The notes under the pieces are model-generated. The model was given only the letters and a program-made list of their open reading frames with translations, was not told the DNA's origin and did no database searches. The position numbers and the translations under genes were made by a program. Positions 62,431 to 64,000 of a stretch of 64,000 nt of DNA are shown here, in pieces. The stretch spans positions 12,326,042 to 12,390,041 of the forward strand of contig CM055272.1 of the NCBI GenBank assembly GCA_029237695.1. The letters run 5' to 3'. This stretch comes from Conchocele bisecta. Its lineage: Eukaryota; Mollusca; Bivalvia; Lucinida; Thyasiridae. Numbering within the stretch: the stretch's first letter is position 1; every line of letters begins with the position of its first letter.

Positions 62431-62658
62431 TTAAATCGTAACAGTGACCTCGGTCTAGGCTCGGCCCGGCCTACCTAACCCCTTTTGCCGTGTCGTGGTC
62501 AGTAATCTGATATTACTGACGTAGATTACTGGTCACCAATGCTATAAACTGTAGCATGGCTTAACGCGGATACGCTCATGCGGATCCTTTCGGATTTATC
62601 AACAATCACTGAACATGTGCCAATAGTGGTCATGACGTCTCTATTCAGAGGTACGTGC

Positions 62659-62806
62659 AGTCAGGAGTCGATAAGGAACAGTAAGGAGTGGCTGAGGAGT
62701 CGATAAGGAGCAGTGAAGAACAGTGATGAGTCACTAAGGAACATTGAGGAGTCGGTGAGGAACAATGAAGAGTCGATGGGGAACAGTCAGGAGGGGTGAG
62801 GAGGCA
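62659..62806 (+). repeat. Imperfect GGAGTCGATAAGGAACAGT repeats
   Basis: About eight degenerate units of about 17-20 bp (AGGAGTCGATAAGGA, GAGGAGTCGGTGAGGAACA). No coding sense. Confidence 0.7.
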
Positions 62807-62884
62807 TAAAGAGGCAATGATTATGCGATTGCAAGAGTGTAAGATCGTCTACACGGAACATATAACGCCCACAAACATATATAT

Positions 62885-63461
62885 TTATTCATGAAATAGG
62901 CAACTTGTTGATATGCTAGCTAATTGGGAGATTGCGGTCGTCTTAACGTCTGTCCCTCCTCCTCCGCTTTGTGAGTCTTCCGTATCCATGCGTTCGTCGT
63001 CTTCCAGTTCCGGCGCTTCGTAACATTTCAAGATGCGATCGAACAAGTACTTCCTCTTACTGATGGCGGACTCCCAGGCTTCCTCATCATCGAAATCTTC
63101 GTCCATTTTAAGATCGGAAAAAAAGTTTCTTTATAGTCGTATATACGGGATCTTTACGCAGCGCGTTAAACCATAACATTCTGTTCACGAAACTGTTCAT
63201 CAGCGCCTTTCTGTATATGTCTTTCATTTGTTCATATACGTGCTCACGGGCATCGGACTGATCGCCAGCACTCTGCGTGTATTTTTCAACCCGCTCCTCA
63301 AACTCTGGTTGACATTGTTCGAACGCCTCTTCCACGGGTAAATTCAAGGAATCATCATCATCCTCCTCAGAGGTTTCACTCGAACTTCACTCAGTCTTCT
63401 TATGCCTCAACATGTTGTCTCGCCTTTTAAATTCGCTGGAACAAATATCGCATGTGAACAT
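62885..63461 (-). pseudogene. C2H2 zinc-finger/acidic helical protein of Polinton-like type, broken
   Basis: On the minus strand an ATG near 63459 opens MFTCDICSSEFKRRDNMLRH, one C2H2 finger, then hits TGA near 63388; the same frame goes on through SEEDDDDS, YEQMKDIYRKALMNSFVN and RMLWFNALRKDPVYTTIKKL to a stop at 63108. The following frame, separated by a shift at a T7 run (about 63118), has DEDFDDEEAWESAISKRKYL and ends at 62885. Finger, acidic segment, 'ALRKDP' helix and 'DEEA...A..KRKYL' is a pattern I recall from genes in Polinton-like and related viral elements of invertebrates. It is unrelated in sequence to L and R. Confidence 0.5.
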
Positions 63462-63764
63462 CTCGAAGTCTTTCCACTGAATGAGGAGGAGTGAGGAGTC
63501 ACGGTGTTATATAGTAGAGGGACATAACAGAACATTTATTTCAAGCCCTTTAGTTTTAGGTAGGTAGAGCCTAGCTACAAGCGATTACACTCAGTCCAAC
63601 CCAGCCTCTGTCTGCCCTAGCCAAATGGCCTGCCTCGCGTTAGAACACTCGAGTTAAAACCCCACTAGAGGGAGAGAAAAAGATGAGGATCATTCCATCA
63701 TTTCATTCCACACACCAAAAACAATATAATCGACATTTTCTTTGGACGAACGAAGAACAGCAAC

Positions 63765-63983
63765 ATGGCCTTCCATGTGTACACGACAAAACCGCAACTA
63801 TTCGAGACACTGGCGCGCGTTCCAAACTGTGGATGAGGGACATACGTTAAGACGCCCGTAATCTTCCTAGTGTACCCGGCGCAGCAGCAAGTGGAAATGG
63901 CGAGAAGCGAACTGGAAAGAAAGAGTAGGAAGAGGGCGGCGTCACCGATGGACAGAGAGGCTAAAATATATAAAATTGGATAG
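63765..63983 (+). pseudogene. Small basic ORF with an internal stop
   Basis: An ATG at 63765 (MAFHVYTTKPQLFETLARVP) reads 23 codons to TGA at 63834-63836, then the same frame continues open (TYVKTPVIFLVYPAQQQVEM, a basic segment with RKSRKRAASP) to TAG at 63981-63983. Codon use looks coding-like. Divergent from the zinc-finger fragment, so it may belong to the same degraded element. Unknown family. Confidence 0.4.
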
Positions 63984-64000
63984 AGTTTCGTTGTGAATGT

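Overview
The window looks like a piece of a mollusc genome, probably a bivalve. It is AT-rich with long poly-C and poly-G tracts, many SINE copies ending in a mollusc-type tail (GCTGTTGATAGGCCGTTA), dozens of foldback/MITE hairpins, and the first two exons of an intron-containing SLC6 neurotransmitter-transporter gene (57577-57904 and 59426-59557). No gene with prokaryotic organisation was found outside mobile elements. The species call is inference.

The centre is two related Polinton/Maverick giant DNA transposons in opposite orientation. L runs 11546-28074 and R runs 31815-49906; their small-gene ends face each other across 3.7 kb. Each has AG...CT termini, 200-229 bp terminal inverted repeats and its own 5-bp target duplication (gcccc for L, cctgg for R). 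Read from the polymerase end, both carry: zinc-finger protein, protein-primed PolB, retroviral-type integrase, a run of small membrane/coiled-coil genes, FtsK/HerA-type packaging ATPase, double-jelly-roll major capsid protein, coiled-coil/membrane protein P3, large conserved protein P2, penton-like minor capsid protein, a long coiled-coil fibre-like protein, a glycine-rich membrane protein (in R; probably inside a 500-N gap in L), and a tandemly duplicated pair of small unknown genes. Both copies are decayed, mostly in different places: L keeps an intact capsid gene but has a substituted Walker A in the ATPase and lacks PolB motif C; R keeps ATPase, penton, fibre and membrane protein but has two nonsense codons in the capsid gene and a 4-bp insertion in PolB motif C. 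I found no adenain-like protease in either.

Four kinds of structure are not explained by the genes. (1) Short palindromes of the form CCAAT-n-ATTGG are scattered through the virion-gene half; at three sites R carries a net 12-nt in-frame palindrome insertion absent from L. (2) A motif of about 35 bp, ACGTCCAATTGAACAGAT plus ATAGGTTAT, sits just upstream of the three terminal transcription units (ZF, PolB, duplicated pair) in both elements, a candidate early promoter. (3) AATTAATTTTAAGAAA lies beside starts of virion-type genes, a candidate late promoter. (4) An iteron-like array of TGCTGAACAA units lies between the ATPase gene and a membrane gene.

The left flank (1-11545) holds a broken transposase-type gene (841-1648), SINEs, MITEs, a tandem array of about 158-bp units carrying AGGTCA direct repeats (8001-8745), and tandem 105-120 bp repeats. 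The interval 28075-31814 is a nest of insertions whose order can be read from target duplications. The right flank (49912-64000) holds hairpin elements, a SINE, the SLC6 exons, and at 62885-63983 fragments of what looks like another Polinton-like or viral-type element.
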